A DNA stretch of 64,000 nt from Pseudoalteromonas galatheae (GTDB taxonomy: Bacteria; Pseudomonadota; Gammaproteobacteria; Enterobacterales; Alteromonadaceae): positions 62,001-126,000 of the forward strand of contig NZ_PNCO02000001.1 in NCBI RefSeq assembly GCF_005886105.2, given 5' to 3'. Position numbers and translations under genes: made by a program. Below are positions 17,427 through 29,700 of this stretch, piece after piece; within the stretch, counting starts at the first letter, position 1; the number at the start of each line of letters is the position of its first letter. The notes beneath the pieces were generated by a model. That model was not told where the DNA came from, searched no databases, and was given only the letters and a program-made list of their open reading frames with translations.

Positions 17427-17897
17427 TTAGGCGAGTTTATCGAAGCTGACTTCAATGTTGGCATTACCGTCGGGTGAGGTGAATGGCATAATAAGCTTAG
17501 GCCCATCACATTTATGAGTGATAGTATGGCCAGGACCTGAAACGACAACTGGTGTCGCCATATCAAACTCGTAGCCTTTTTCGCCGAGTAGGTTTTTAGC
17601 GCCGCCAGTGACCATGTTGGTGATTTCACCAACCATATCAGTGACATCTTCATTAATTGAATCAGGGCGTTCACCAAGCATACGCTCCATTATGGTTAAC
17701 GCTAGGCCCTCTTCAAAGGTGATCGAAAATGACCCTTTTGTCTGTGGACCAACCATACCAATCAGACCCGATACATCACCTTGTGCGACTTCGTCTTTCT
17801 TCATTTTTGGCTTACCCGGCGTCAATTCAGTTTGCGCCATAGTAGCCAATACATTGATTAGAGATGATAAAAAGGGGTTGATGAACTCTACATTCAT
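17427..17897 (-). CDS. CheX-like chemotaxis phosphatase domain protein
   Basis: This is a 156-residue single-domain protein. The segment [16 protein letters not shown] contains the E-xx-N pattern that CheX/CheC proteins use to dephosphorylate CheY. The ATG at 17897 follows AAGGGAAAG. No other chemotaxis gene is nearby, so it may act on a distant CheY or a c-di-GMP-linked receiver. Confidence 0.85.
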   Translation of the reverse strand: MNVEFINPFLSSLINVLATMAQTELTPGKPKMKKDEVAQGDVSGLIGMVGPQTKGSFSITFEEGLALTIMERMLGERPDSINEDVTDMVGEITNMVTGGAKNLLGEKGYEFDMATPVVVSGPGHTITHKCDGPKLIMPFTSPDGNANIEVSFDKLA

Positions 17898-17977
17898 ATG
17901 GACTTTCCCTTATGTATTTTTAATAAATTAGTGTCGCTCTTAGTGATAAGTGTAGTGGGCTTTTTTGCTCACTGCAC

Positions 17978-18412
17978 TTAATCTTTACATTTTTCGCAAC
18001 GGCCATGAGCCTCAATGGTTTGCTCTGTAACCACAAATCCAGTTTCTGCAGCGAGGCTGTTTAGTTCATGCGAAATCGTGTTTGAGTGTAACTCTTGAAC
18101 GTTACCGCAGCTATCACAGATCAGTAACTGCACTGGATGTGTGTGATCGAAGTGGTGGCAAAGCATAAACGCATTAGTACTTTCAATTTTGTGGATAAAG
18201 CCCAACTCAGAAAGAAAGTCTAAGGCACGATATACGGTAGCTGGTTTTGCAGCCGCTTCCGTCAACTTAAGCTCTTCAAGTAAGTCGTACGCACCAACAC
18301 CACCTTGTTTCGAGGCGAGTAGTCTGAATACTTTTTCTCTAATAGGGGTAAAACGCGCGCCACGGTTGTCACATACTTGCTTGGCTTTGCTAACTAGTAA
18401 CTCTATATTCAT
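17978..18412 (-). CDS. zur: Fur-family zinc uptake regulator Zur
   Basis: Zur represses zinc uptake genes when zinc is sufficient. The 144-residue protein has the winged-helix segment FTPIREKVFRLLASKQGGVGAYDLLEEL with KPATVYRALDFL. The metal-binding part holds CHHFDHTHP, a CDSCGNV zinc knuckle and a C-terminal HGRCEKC pair. The C-terminal cysteine pair and the ATVYRALDFL form fit Zur better than Fur. No zinc transporter gene is in the window. Confidence 0.9.
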   Translation of the reverse strand: MNIELLVSKAKQVCDNRGARFTPIREKVFRLLASKQGGVGAYDLLEELKLTEAAAKPATVYRALDFLSELGFIHKIESTNAFMLCHHFDHTHPVQLLICDSCGNVQELHSNTISHELNSLAAETGFVVTEQTIEAHGRCEKCKD

Positions 18413-18538
18413 GATTAAAAATCCTTACACTGCCTTGCAATACTAACATATTATTTTTATTAGTCTTGTGTTTACCCTGATTTATTATCTCAAGTGGATA
18501 TTCGGGAGCGATGTTGCTTTGAAAGTTTGTTTTTCTTG

Positions 18539-21001
18539 CTAAGAAGAGCGCTTAACTGGTTCGATCTTAGTATGGTAAAAGGTTTCAAATTGTGCTGCAG
18601 AAAGCGGCTTGCTGATCAAGTATCCTTGACCAAAATCACACTCCAGTTGCTGCAATAAACGCAATTGCTCCAGTGTCTCCACGCCTTCGGCGACTACTTT
18701 CATCGATAAATTATGCGCCATGGCAATAATAGTTTTAACTAACGCTTTAGACTCGTGAGTGGTGAGCATATCGCTGATAAAACTGCGGTCTATTTTGAGT
18801 AAATCGAAGGGGTAATGACGGAGATAGTTCAGTGACGAATAGCCCGTACCAAAATCATCCAAAGATAATTTAAACCCTAACTGATGTAATTGGGTTAGGG
18901 TCTGTTTTACCTGTGCCTGTCCTGAGATCAGTACGCCTTCTGTGATTTCCAACTCGATAAAGCGATTGGCAATCGGGATGTCTTTTACTAATAGCTCAAT
19001 CTGTTTCAAAAGGCTTGGGTCTTTAAACTGCCTTGGTGATAAATTGATTGCGATACGGATGTCGGAGTCTAAGTGTTGCTGCCACTGGCGTGCTTGTTTA
19101 ATAGCCGTTGAGAGCACAAACAATCCGATATCGATGATCAATCCGCTTTGTTCCGCAACGGGAATAAACTCCGCAGGAGAGATATTACCCAGTGTTTTAC
19201 TGTGCCAGCGGAGTAAAGCTTCCGCGCCAAATACATCACTGTCTTCAATATAAAATTGAGGCTGGTAAAACACTTCTAACTCGTTTTCATTCATTGCTAC
19301 ACGCAGTGCTTCCTCAATTTCAATGCGTCGAGACAACTGTTGACTCATCTTTTGATTAAATAGACAGTAATTGTTGCGACCATTACTTTTGGCATTGTAC
19401 ATTGCGGTATCAGCGCAGCTGAGTAGTGCTTGAGGGGAGTTTGCATCTAAAGGATAGATAGCAACGCCTATACTGACGGAAATATTAAAATCTTTATCGC
19501 CGACAATAATGGGATGGTGAAAAAGCTTGATCAGCATATTGGCAACAGAGGTAATGTCTTCAGTATGTTTAAATCCGCCCATTAAAACAATAAACTCGTC
19601 GCCACTGAGGCGTGACACGGTGTCTTGCTCACGTAGCGATTGCTTGAGCCTTTCTCCTGAAGCAAGGAGAATTTGATCGCCCATTTCGTGTCCGAGTGAA
19701 TCATTAATTCTTTTAAAATCATCTAAATCAATAAAAAATACTACCGCAAGTTCATCGTTGCGTTCGGCATCAAGCAGTTGTTGCGATAGCCGCTCCATCG
19801 CTAAAAAACGATTTGGTAAATCAGTCAATGTATCGTAAAAAGCGTGATGTAAGATGACTTCCTCTTGGCGCTTTTTCTCTGTGATATCACGCACTGCGAT
19901 AACCAGCTGCTCGGTCCCTGGGATCGGAGAGAGCCTAGCTTCGAACAGCTTCGCTTGCTCTGCAATGGTCAGCGGATATTCTATTTGGGTTAGTTGATGG
20001 CACTGATTGGCAGATTTGATGGCTTGGCTAAATTGTTTTGCTGCATGAGAAGGCAACACCTCCGTCATTTTTTTGTTTATAAAATGCTCAGGCGATATAT
20101 ATAAGTCGTCTGATTTTCCGGTATGGCACTCTAAGATGATGCCGCTCGTATTGATTATAAAGAAAATATCCGGCAATGCTTCAAAGACACTAGTAATAAG
20201 TGCGTGGTGACACTGTAATTCTTGAGTGATTTGTAATTGTTGCTGCCAGTTTTTCTCTAACGTTTGTGCCATCACGTTGAACTGTTTGGCAAGTACTGCA
20301 AACTCCCCATATCCTATGATTTTAGCTCTACAGCTTAAAGAGTTAGTGGATAATGCATCACCTACTTGGATCAGCCTTTTGATTGGTTTATGAATGAAGT
20401 GATGGGTAAAGCTTAGTAGCGCAATAGTGATGAGTATTAAAAATGCCGCCAAAATACTCGCCTTAGTTATCAATTGTTGCCGTAACGAAAGAAAAACGGT
20501 GCTTACGTCATAAATAGCAATCAGCCTAACTAAATTCGCGGACTCAACAACGGGTACTTTAGGTGAAATGGGAATGGCTGCGAGAAAGTGCTGCTGATTA
20601 GGGTCAAATGCCACAGTGAGATCAAGTGTGCGTAGTGTTGCTGTGGCTTGCGCTTGGCTGATAACTTGATTAAATACTTGTAGTCCAATCACTGAGTGTT
20701 GAGTTTCGTTGACGAGCGTTTCTCCTTGAATAAGGAAGAGCGCTTTATATTTACTGTCAGAATAATAATCCTCGAGGGTCAGGCTAATCTTATTGTCGTT
20801 GTCCTCCACAAACTCAGTAAAAAGATGTTTACCTAAATGGGTTAAATTTTGTCTCAGTTTTGTCTCATAGTTTTCGAGCAGCATGTCTCGCTGGCTAACA
20901 TATGAAATGTAGATAATAAGAGAAGAGAGCAACAAGCCACAGAGTAACGTGCCCCAAGTCAGTGTTTGTTTTAAATTGATAGAAATAACTCGATTACTCA
21001 T
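18539..21001 (-). CDS. Membrane GGDEF/EAL protein with HAMP and PAS regions
   Basis: This is a predicted c-di-GMP cyclase/phosphodiesterase of about 820 residues. The chosen start is the ATG at 21001; a TTG five codons upstream is the alternative. A transmembrane helix near 10-32, a periplasmic sensor part, a second helix near 180-200 and a HAMP-like linker are followed by a PAS-like region (about 265-380). The cyclase signature is SGDEF rather than GGDEF, with an inhibitory-site RxxD (REQD) five residues before it. The EAL domain has EALLRW, and DDFGTGYSSLNYL with DLLKIDRSFI, so the phosphodiesterase is probably active. Confidence 0.93.
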   Translation of the reverse strand: MSNRVISINLKQTLTWGTLLCGLLLSSLIIYISYVSQRDMLLENYETKLRQNLTHLGKHLFTEFVEDNDNKISLTLEDYYSDSKYKALFLIQGETLVNETQHSVIGLQVFNQVISQAQATATLRTLDLTVAFDPNQQHFLAAIPISPKVPVVESANLVRLIAIYDVSTVFLSLRQQLITKASILAAFLILITIALLSFTHHFIHKPIKRLIQVGDALSTNSLSCRAKIIGYGEFAVLAKQFNVMAQTLEKNWQQQLQITQELQCHHALITSVFEALPDIFFIINTSGIILECHTGKSDDLYISPEHFINKKMTEVLPSHAAKQFSQAIKSANQCHQLTQIEYPLTIAEQAKLFEARLSPIPGTEQLVIAVRDITEKKRQEEVILHHAFYDTLTDLPNRFLAMERLSQQLLDAERNDELAVVFFIDLDDFKRINDSLGHEMGDQILLASGERLKQSLREQDTVSRLSGDEFIVLMGGFKHTEDITSVANMLIKLFHHPIIVGDKDFNISVSIGVAIYPLDANSPQALLSCADTAMYNAKSNGRNNYCLFNQKMSQQLSRRIEIEEALRVAMNENELEVFYQPQFYIEDSDVFGAEALLRWHSKTLGNISPAEFIPVAEQSGLIIDIGLFVLSTAIKQARQWQQHLDSDIRIAINLSPRQFKDPSLLKQIELLVKDIPIANRFIELEITEGVLISGQAQVKQTLTQLHQLGFKLSLDDFGTGYSSLNYLRHYPFDLLKIDRSFISDMLTTHESKALVKTIIAMAHNLSMKVVAEGVETLEQLRLLQQLECDFGQGYLISKPLSAAQFETFYHTKIEPVKRSS

Positions 21002-21304
21002 AAATAACCAATTCAATAGCCTTGGTTTCGGTTAGGTCTTTCATTGCGATTACATCGACACTAGATTTCGCTCTTGCGCACGTTTAGTTTTCCGCAAAAT
21101 CACTAATCATTAGTGTAGTCCAGCTATAAAAAACTGTATCAAATTTGAGCGAATATTATTGTGGTAGATCAAGCGCTATAGTGACGGAGTGCTGAGTTTT
21201 CGCATTAGGTCCAATCTCGTTTTCTTTCGCTTTGACCGCAAATGAATTGCTGTAAGCGGATTGGCTTTTTATATTGGTTAAAAAGAAAACAGAAGAGAAA
21301 AAAA
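21002..21304. other. Divergent intergenic region
   Basis: These 303 bp separate the minus-strand GGDEF/EAL gene from the plus-strand gamma-glutamyltransferase gene and should carry both promoters. No gene, repeat or well-formed hairpin was found. Confidence 0.4.
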
Positions 21305-22999
21305 ATGAATAAGGTCGTGAAGTGCACACTGGTTAGTATGCTATGTGCTTCGGTAAGCTCAGCGGCTCTCGCATATGACAGGATCACCGGAAAAGCTTTT
21401 GCTAGCCGCTCTGAGGTTATTGCAACCCAAGGTATGGCTGCAACTTCTCAACCACTGGCAACCCAAGTCGCAATAGAGGTATTGAAGCAAGGCGGAAACG
21501 CCATAGATGCTGCAATTGCAGCCAATGCCATGCTTGGCCTAGTGGAGCCTACAGGTTGCGGTATCGGTGGTGACTTATTTGCTATTGTGTGGGACGCGAA
21601 GCAACAAAAGTTATTTGGTCTCAATGCTTCAGGGCGTTCACCAAAAAGCCTTTCGCTTGCAAAGTTACAGCAGCAAGGCGATACAATTCCAAGCTATGGG
21701 CCGCTTCCTGTTTCTGTGCCCGGTGCGGTCGATGGTTGGTTTGAACTGCACAACAAATTTGGCAAACTGCCAATGAAACAGTTACTTCAACCCAGTATCG
21801 ACTACGCTAGAAGCGGCTTTCCAGTTTCTGAGTTGATTGCTTATTACATGCAGCGCTCGGTGTCGGCTCGTGAGCAATATTCCGGATTTAAAGAAGTATT
21901 TATGCCTGAGGGGGAAATGCCTAAAAAGGGAGAGATATTTAAGAATCCGGCACTCGCTAATACCTATGAGTTACTTGCAGAAAAAGGCCGCGATGCCTTT
22001 TATAAAGGCGAAATTGCTAAAGAAATCGACCGTTACATGAAGGCCAATGGTGGATACTTAAGTTACCAAGACTTAGCTGAGCACCACAGTGAGTGGGTTG
22101 ACCCTGTAAGTGCTGATTATCGCGGCTACACCTTATGGGAGCTACCTCCCAATGGTCAGGGCATTGCCGCCCAGCAAATTCTCAATATTTTAGAGGGCTA
22201 TGATATCAAGGCAATGGGGTTCGACAGCCCAGAGTATATTCATACCTTTGTTGAAGCAAAAAAACTTGCCTTCGCGGATAGGGCAAAATACTACGCCGAT
22301 CCAGACTTTAATGAGATACCAGTCGCGACGCTTATTTCGCAAGCATATGCTGACGAAAGGCGTGCATTGATTGATCCAAATAAAGCAGCTAAACGCGATC
22401 ATGCAGGTCCTATAGAAGGGGATACCATTTATCTCACGACTGCTGATAAGGAAGGGAATATGGTGTCGCTGATCCAGAGTAATTTCCGTGGTATGGGATC
22501 GGGTATGACTCCAGCTAAGCTTGGCTTTGTCTTGCAAAATAGAGGCGAGCTATTTGCGTTAGATAAAAACCACTACAACGGTTATGCGCCCGGTAAAAGA
22601 CCATTTCATACCATTATTCCTGCCTTTGTCACAAAAGATGGTAAACCATGGATGAGCTATGGCGTGATGGGAGGCGCGACTCAACCGCAAATGCATGCGC
22701 AGATCCTGATTAACATGATTGACTTTGGTATGAATCTACAAGAAGCGGGCGATGCGCCTCGAATTTTGCATAGTGGTTCATCGCAACCAACCGGTGAAAT
22801 CATGACTGATGGAGGGTATGTCAGTCTCGAGTCTGGCTTTTCGATGGAAACCCGTAGAGAGCTGATAAAAAAAGGTCATAAGTTACAACAAGCAGTTGGT
22901 CCTTATGGCGGTTATCAGGCGATTATGCGAGATGGCAAAACTGGAGTTTACTACGGAGCATCCGAAACAAGAAAAGATGGCCAAGCTGCGGGTTATTAA
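21305..22999 (+). CDS. ggt: Secreted gamma-glutamyltransferase family protein
   Basis: This is an Ntn-hydrolase of the gamma-glutamyltranspeptidase family, which cleaves itself into two chains and acts on glutathione or other gamma-glutamyl compounds in the periplasm. The start at ATG 21305 gives a signal peptide, MNKVVKCTLVSMLCASVSSAALA. The large chain has GGNAIDAAIAAN and GCGIGGDLFAIVWD. The small chain should begin at the Thr of DTIYLTTADKEGN, followed by VMGGATQPQMHAQILINMID. The total of about 564 residues fits. The TIYLTTAD form differs from the usual TTHxSVVD, so substrate preference may differ from classical GGT. Confidence 0.9.
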   Translation: MNKVVKCTLVSMLCASVSSAALAYDRITGKAFASRSEVIATQGMAATSQPLATQVAIEVLKQGGNAIDAAIAANAMLGLVEPTGCGIGGDLFAIVWDAKQQKLFGLNASGRSPKSLSLAKLQQQGDTIPSYGPLPVSVPGAVDGWFELHNKFGKLPMKQLLQPSIDYARSGFPVSELIAYYMQRSVSAREQYSGFKEVFMPEGEMPKKGEIFKNPALANTYELLAEKGRDAFYKGEIAKEIDRYMKANGGYLSYQDLAEHHSEWVDPVSADYRGYTLWELPPNGQGIAAQQILNILEGYDIKAMGFDSPEYIHTFVEAKKLAFADRAKYYADPDFNEIPVATLISQAYADERRALIDPNKAAKRDHAGPIEGDTIYLTTADKEGNMVSLIQSNFRGMGSGMTPAKLGFVLQNRGELFALDKNHYNGYAPGKRPFHTIIPAFVTKDGKPWMSYGVMGGATQPQMHAQILINMIDFGMNLQEAGDAPRILHSGSSQPTGEIMTDGGYVSLESGFSMETRRELIKKGHKLQQAVGPYGGYQAIMRDGKTGVYYGASETRKDGQAAGY

Positions 23000-23735
23000 A
23001 AGCCTCACTGGGTGATGAAATTAATGCGAATTATAATTTCCAAAACACTTCATCCTTTGCAATATGATGTATAAGCCACGATGGAAAAGGTTGAATCTTG
23101 AACTCTGGGTTTTGGTACGTATACGCCCATCTACTCGAAGAGAATGAAATTCCTAATATTACGAACGGTATTATCAGTGCAAAAATTCAAGGCTTGCTCT
23201 GATAATGCCTCAACACGCAATTCCTAAAAACGACTCAGTGTAATCTTGTGTAATGGATAAATTTACTTTTTTGTTAATGAACGGTTTATTTATCAGTTTC
23301 TTGTGCTAGCCTTTTTCAGTACAGATCATGAGTCGTTGATGTGAAGCCACATAAATTGTGTTTGTTTTACTAGCTTCAGTATGATCTTTTTTAACTCTAT
23401 TTGAGACTTTGAAGTCGTCACCTCTACGTACAAAGATGGTAAAAAAGTTGCCATATTCATGCGTTAAAGTGACAGTGAGTGATTACAGCAATGTTGTATA
23501 TGCTGCAAGCAAATAGCAAAAGGTGCTGTTGATTAACGTGGCTCGCGGTTTTAGCGGTTAGTTAACCTTTATAGATATACCCACAAACGTTCACCTACTT
23601 AAATAGGTACTGTGTTTGTTGTGGTTAAGTAATTGATTGGTTTTTTACAACGTTACTGATGGTTAACTGCCGCAAGCCAAATAGATACTGCTCGCGCTGT
23701 TGCCAAAGGAATCCCAACCAAGTTATGGGGATGGC
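23000..23735. other. Long noncoding region upstream of the lipopeptide operon
   Basis: These 736 bp hold no supportable gene. The sequence is AT rich and must contain the promoter of the megasynthase operon. A short palindrome GGTTAGTTAACC lies near 23557. No lux-box-like or Fur-box-like dyad could be recognised, and no regulator gene sits beside the operon. Confidence 0.5.
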
Positions 23736-26700
23736 ATGAATACAAATATTGTTACTATACTCGCGGGTTTAGCGCGTACTCGATCTCAAGATATTGCCTA
23801 TCAGTATTTTTACGATGAGGCATTACCAAGTAAAACCATTTCCTACCAAGAACTACATGAACGTGCAGCATCCATTGCTGAGACATTGAGTGAATATTTT
23901 GAATCGGGTGACAGAGCTTTGTTACTGTACAACTCTGGATTTGAATTTATTGAAGCCTTTTTTGCTTGTTTATACGCAGGGATCATTGCGGTACCGGTTT
24001 ATCCACCCAAGAAGAATCAAAACGTTGATCGTCTGCGCGCTATCATTGAAGACGCAGGTGCCAAAGGTGCGCTTACCAGTGAAAAGATTAATGAAATCGC
24101 CAAGCCATTGCTTGATTCTGAGCCAAGCCTAGCGCAGTTAGCACTATTTACTACCGATAACATTGCACTTAAATCGACCACTCAACAGTGGCCTCGAGCG
24201 GACATTCATGGTGGGCAACTGGCATTTTTACAATATACCTCAGGCTCGACGGGCACACCTAAGGGCGTAATGGTAACCCACGACAATATTCTTGATAATC
24301 AGGCGCTCATGAAAGAAGCGTTTGGTCATGATAGCAACTCTTCGATTGTAAGCTGGTTGCCTCATTTCCATGATATGGGACTGATTTTTGGCATTATGCA
24401 CCCAATTTACATCGGTGCGACAGCTGCGCTGATGAATCCGGCTTATTTTCTGCAAAAACCACTGCGTTGGTTAAAGCTGCTTTCCCAAACCAAAGCTTTA
24501 ACGTCAAGCGCGCCAAACTTTGCCTATGACCTGTGTGTGGACACCGTCAAAGATGAAGACCTTAAAGACTTAGATTTGTCCCATTGGCGTTCGGCATTAA
24601 ATGGCGCAGAACCTGTGCGTGCCAGCACGTTAGAGCGCTTTTATCAAAAGTTTAAAGTATGTGGTTTACAAAGAGAGAGTATTGCACCTTGTTACGGCAT
24701 GGCAGAAACCACCTTATTTGCAACCGGAGGGCGGCTTCTAGAAAAACCAAGGATATTACGTATAGATGCGACCAAGCTACAGCAGGGTAAAGCCGAACTA
24801 GTCGCAGATGAAGACGTAGTAGATGTATTTTATGCATTCGATGTGGCTGATGACCAGCAGCCTTATTACGCCGTATCTTCTGGCGTGAGTTGGGGCGAGC
24901 ATCGCATTGCGATAGTTAATCCAGAGTCTTTTGAAGCCTGCAATGATGGTGAAACCGGAGAAATTTGGGTAACTGGCCCAAGTGTAGCAAAGGGGTATTG
25001 GAATAACCCAGCGGCAACCGAGGCTACGTTTCATGCCAGAATTAAAGGTGCTGACCAGCGAGATTACCTTCGTACTGGTGATTTAGGCTTTATCCAGCGT
25101 GGGGAATTATTCGTTACAGGACGCGCCAAAGACGTACTTATCTTCCGCGGTAAAAACTACTACCCGCAAGATATAGAACTAACGGTTACACAAGCAAGCG
25201 ATAGCTTAGAACAAAATGGCGGTGCGGCGTTTTCGGTAGCTTCCAATGGCGATGAAGAACGTTTGGTGATAGTACAACAGGTAAAGCGTACTGCACTAAG
25301 AAAGTTAAATGCAGAGCAGATATTGCAGCAGATCACTGCTGCGATCGTTGAGCACCACGGCATTACGCCTTATGACATCGTATTGATAAAACCCGGTCGC
25401 ATTCATAAAACCTCGAGCGGTAAAATTCAGCGCCAAGAGAATAAGCGCAGTTATTTAGCCAATAATTTTGAAGTAATTGCGCGTGCCCGTGAAGAAGCTA
25501 CGCCACAACAAGCTGAGGCGCCATCATCTTCGTCGTCACTACAGCAAATTCAGCGGTTATTACAAGAGTTAGTCGCACAAGAAATAGATAAGCCCGCGCG
25601 TAGTTTGGATATCGACGCGCCATTCTTGGCGTTAGGTGTGGATTCGATGAAAGCGGTGCGGATCTCTGGGGAGTTAATGGAAGTACACGAGCTAGACCTT
25701 GAGCCTACGGTACTTTACGAATATCCCTCAATTCGCGAACTAGCCCAGTATTTGAGTCAGTTTAGTACGCTTACTCAAGCCCTAGGAGAGGCAGAGCTTA
25801 ACGAGTCGAAAGGTGCCACTGAGCAAGCGAATAAGACGCAAGCTTCTCGCCGAGCTGAAGATATTGCGGATACAGATATTGCCGTGATTGGCATGGCCTG
25901 TCGTTATCCTTCAGCAAATGGATTAGATGCATTATGGCAGCTGTTAAGCCAGCAGGGCGATGGGATCACCACGCCAGATCCTAAGCGCCAGCAGCTTTGC
26001 CCGAATCTTGAAGCCGACCGACTCGGTGGCTATTTAGAGAATGTCGATGAGTTTGATGCTGCATTATTCGGGATCTCGCCACTCGAAGCTAAGCATATCG
26101 ACCCACAACATAGATTACTGCTCCAAACGACTTATCACGCCATACAACATGCCGGTTACCAACCCGCCACGCTCGCAGGCAGCGATATTGGCGTGTATGT
26201 TGGTATATCGCAAAATGACTACTTTTTATTGTCGCAACAACAGCAAAAAAGTACCGCGTATTTAGGCACAGGCACAGCACTGAGTATTGCTGCAAACCGC
26301 ATTTCTTATAGTTTTAATTTTACCGGCCCAAGTGTGGCAATTGATACTGCGTGCTCGTCATCGCTGGTGGCGCTTCATCATGCAATTCAAGCACTAAGAA
26401 ATGGAGAAACGCATGCGGCGTTGGTGGCGGGCGTTAACCTTATTCTGAGCGATGATGTGACTAAGGCCTGTGAAAACGCTCAGATGTTAGCAGCAGACGG
26501 CCATTGTAAAACCTTTTCACAGGCAGCGGATGGCTATGTGCGAAGTGAAGGAGTTGGGGTGGTGATGCTAAAGCCGCTACAACAAGCCATGGCAGACAAC
26601 GACCCGATTGTTGGTGTACTCAAAGGCAGTGCAATTAATCAAGACGGCCGCAGCAATGGCATTACCGCGCCAAATAGTGCCGCGCAACAGGCTGTGATCA

Positions 26701-29700
26701 ATGCCGCCCTTGATAATGCTAAGATGCAGGCGGGAGATATCCACTATGTGGAAACCCATGGCACGGGTACGGAGCTTGGCGATCCTATCGAGATCACAGC
26801 ATTAAACCGCACGTATGGAGAACACCATAGTCGTCATGATCCGGTTATTCTCGGTGCGGTAAAAGCGAATATTGGTCACCTAGAGTCCGGTGCGGGTATT
26901 GCTGGGCTTATCAAAACGCTACTGTGTTTACAGCATGGGCAAATTCCTGCACAGCGCTATAGTGAGGCGCTCAATCCGCATATTCCATGGCAAAAGCTCC
27001 CATTTATGGTGCCGCAAAACATGCAGACATGGCCCGTACAACAGGGGGGAATCAGAGCCGCTGGATTAAGCTCTTTTGGTTTTGGTGGTACTAATGCCCA
27101 TGTGGTCTGCGCACAAGCGCCTGTGCCTAAACCCGACATGCAAGCTGAAGTAACACCGCCTTCGTTTTATCTATTGCCTCTGGCTGCTAAATCAAAAGCG
27201 GCATTGCAGAAACTTGCTGGTCACTATAGTGAACGATTGTCGAGTTTGACTCCTCAAGCATTTGATGACTTCTGCGCACAAAGTGCTGAGCAAGTACCGC
27301 TTAAAGGTATGCATAAAACGTTTAGTGGTGTGAGTAGAGAAACACTTATTTCGCAACTTAATGTTCCGATTATTGCCGAACAGTCTTCGGCAAATGCTGC
27401 TCCAGAAGTTGCGTTTTTGTTCACCGGACAAGGTTCGCAATACCCCTTGATGGCTCACTCTTTATATCAACACCACGCAGTGTTTCGCAGTCACTTAGAT
27501 GAAATTGACAGCCTGATTGGCGAGCGCTTTGGAGCACGCCTGTTGGATGTGTTATTCGATGAAAAGCATAGTGAACTACTGGCACAAACCCGTTGGACGC
27601 AAGTGAGCTTGTTTGCCGTCGAATACAGTTTGGCAAACTTATTGATGCATTATGGAGTAAAGCCATCTCAGCTGCTCAGTCATAGCGTTGGTGAGTATGC
27701 AGCGGCTTGTATTGCGGGTGTGTTCTCGCTTCGTGATGGCGTTGAGTTGATTGCAGCGCGTGGTCAACTAATGCATGAATTACCGATAAAAGGCAGCATG
27801 ATCGCCGCAAGATGTGATGAAAGAGCCGCACGTAATTGCTTGAGCGAGACTCAGGGGCAAGTGGTTATCTCAGCCTTCCATGGTGAGGCTGGGGTCGTAT
27901 TCTCCGGTGCTGATGAAGCAATCATAGCCCTCAGTGATGTGCTTGCAGCACAGCAAATTAAAGTAAAAGCGCTGCATACGGCAAACGCTTTCCATTCTCC
28001 ACTGATGAACCCCATGCTACACGCCTTTAGGAAAGTCGCTGAACAGGTTAGATTCCAACAGCCTCGGCTGCCTTTTGTTTCATCCATGACGGGGCAAGTG
28101 GAGTCTACACTTATCGCTACGGCCGAGTATTGGGTTGAGCAAATTATGGCACCGGTTCGCTTTGTTGACTGTGTAACTGCGATTGAGTCACTAGAGCATG
28201 GCTTAGCGATTGAGCTTGGTCCCAAACCTATTTTGAGTGGCTTACTACAAGAAAACAGTAATAACAAAGCGCTCAATTATGCCCATGTATTGCACCCCAA
28301 AGGCGATGACTGCATGAGGTTCGCCGAGTGTTTAGGCACATACCTTGATTTAGGCGGGGCGCTCGAATGGCAACAGGTGTATGGCAATCGCCCGAGCGCT
28401 AGAGTGAGTTTGCCGCAATATCCATTTGATTGCAGCTCATACTGGGTTTTTGGTACTGAACAATCACAGCCCGAAGCTCTGACTGTGGTGGATACAAGTG
28501 ACCGTGATGCTCAGATCCGCAGCTTTGTGCTCAATACCTTAGCGGGACTCTTGTCGATGCCCGCTGATGCTATCCAAACCAACCTCCCGTTGCTAGAAAT
28601 GGGGGTTGATTCGTTGATGATCATGCAGGCCGTTAGAGTGTACGAGCGGGAATTCGGTTTAGAGTTTAGTGTTCGCCAATTTTATCAAGAGCTCAGCGAT
28701 GTCGATAAGTTAGTGGCCTATATTCAACGCCATAGTGACTATCTCAAAGTGCCGCAAGGTTCACAACAAGCTGGCAGTTTGCCATCACCTGTATCGATAA
28801 CGAATGATACGCCAAAAGGTAGTGCAGTAGAGGCTGACAACCACACGCTTGTCGCTATCTATCAGGCGCAATTGCAGGCGGCAAGCACAGTGACCAACGC
28901 TGAAGCGAGAGCTGCGTTAGAAGCTGTGGTGGGACAGCAGTTACGCCATATTCAGGGCGCGAAAGTTGAAAACAGTGCAGTCACCTCGACAGCAACTGTG
29001 GTATCAAAACCCCAGCTGAGCAGCGCTCAATCAGTATTACCAGGCGCACAGCAAAAACAAGTGCAGCATGCCAATAGCAGCCCAGCCATACGTCAACACC
29101 TTGCTGCATTGAGTGACTCTTACATTGCGAAAACGCACAGTTCAAAAGCGCTAGTGAGCGAATATCGCGCACGCCTTGCGGACTGCCGTGCGTCGGCGGG
29201 CTTTAGACTGTCGAGCAAAGAGCTACTTTATCCGGTATTTTCTAAGCGCTGTGAGGGCGCATATATCTGGGATATTGATGATAATCGCTATATTGATATC
29301 ACCATGGACTTTGGTACTAACTTATTTGGTCATAATCCTGACTTTATCAAAGCTGCACTGGCGCAGCAGCTTGAAGCCGGGATGCAGTTGGGACTGGCAA
29401 GTCCCGATGCGCCAGAGGTCGCCGCACTTATCTGTGAGCTGACTGGGCTTGAGCGAGCATCGTTTTGTAACTCTGGTACAGAGGCGGTCATGACAGCGCT
29501 ACGCCTAGCAAGAACAGTGACCAAACGCGATAAAATTGTTCAGTTCTCAGGTGCGTACCATGGGCACTATGATGGTACTTTAGCAACTGAATCGCCAGAG
29601 CAAGGCGTAGAGGCAATGTGTGCTGGAGTGCGCTACGGCGCAATCGCCGATAACCTTGTCTTACCTTATGGTGATGATGAAGCGCTTGAGATCATTACCC

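Noticed and set aside
23000..23735. LuxR-type or Fur-type operator before the lipopeptide operon
   Set aside because: No dyad close to either consensus was found; only a short GGTTAGTTAACC palindrome.
28740..29150. Ketoreductase between ACP2 and the aminotransferase
   Set aside because: The segment is a Gln/Ser/Ala-rich linker without a GxGxxG nucleotide site.
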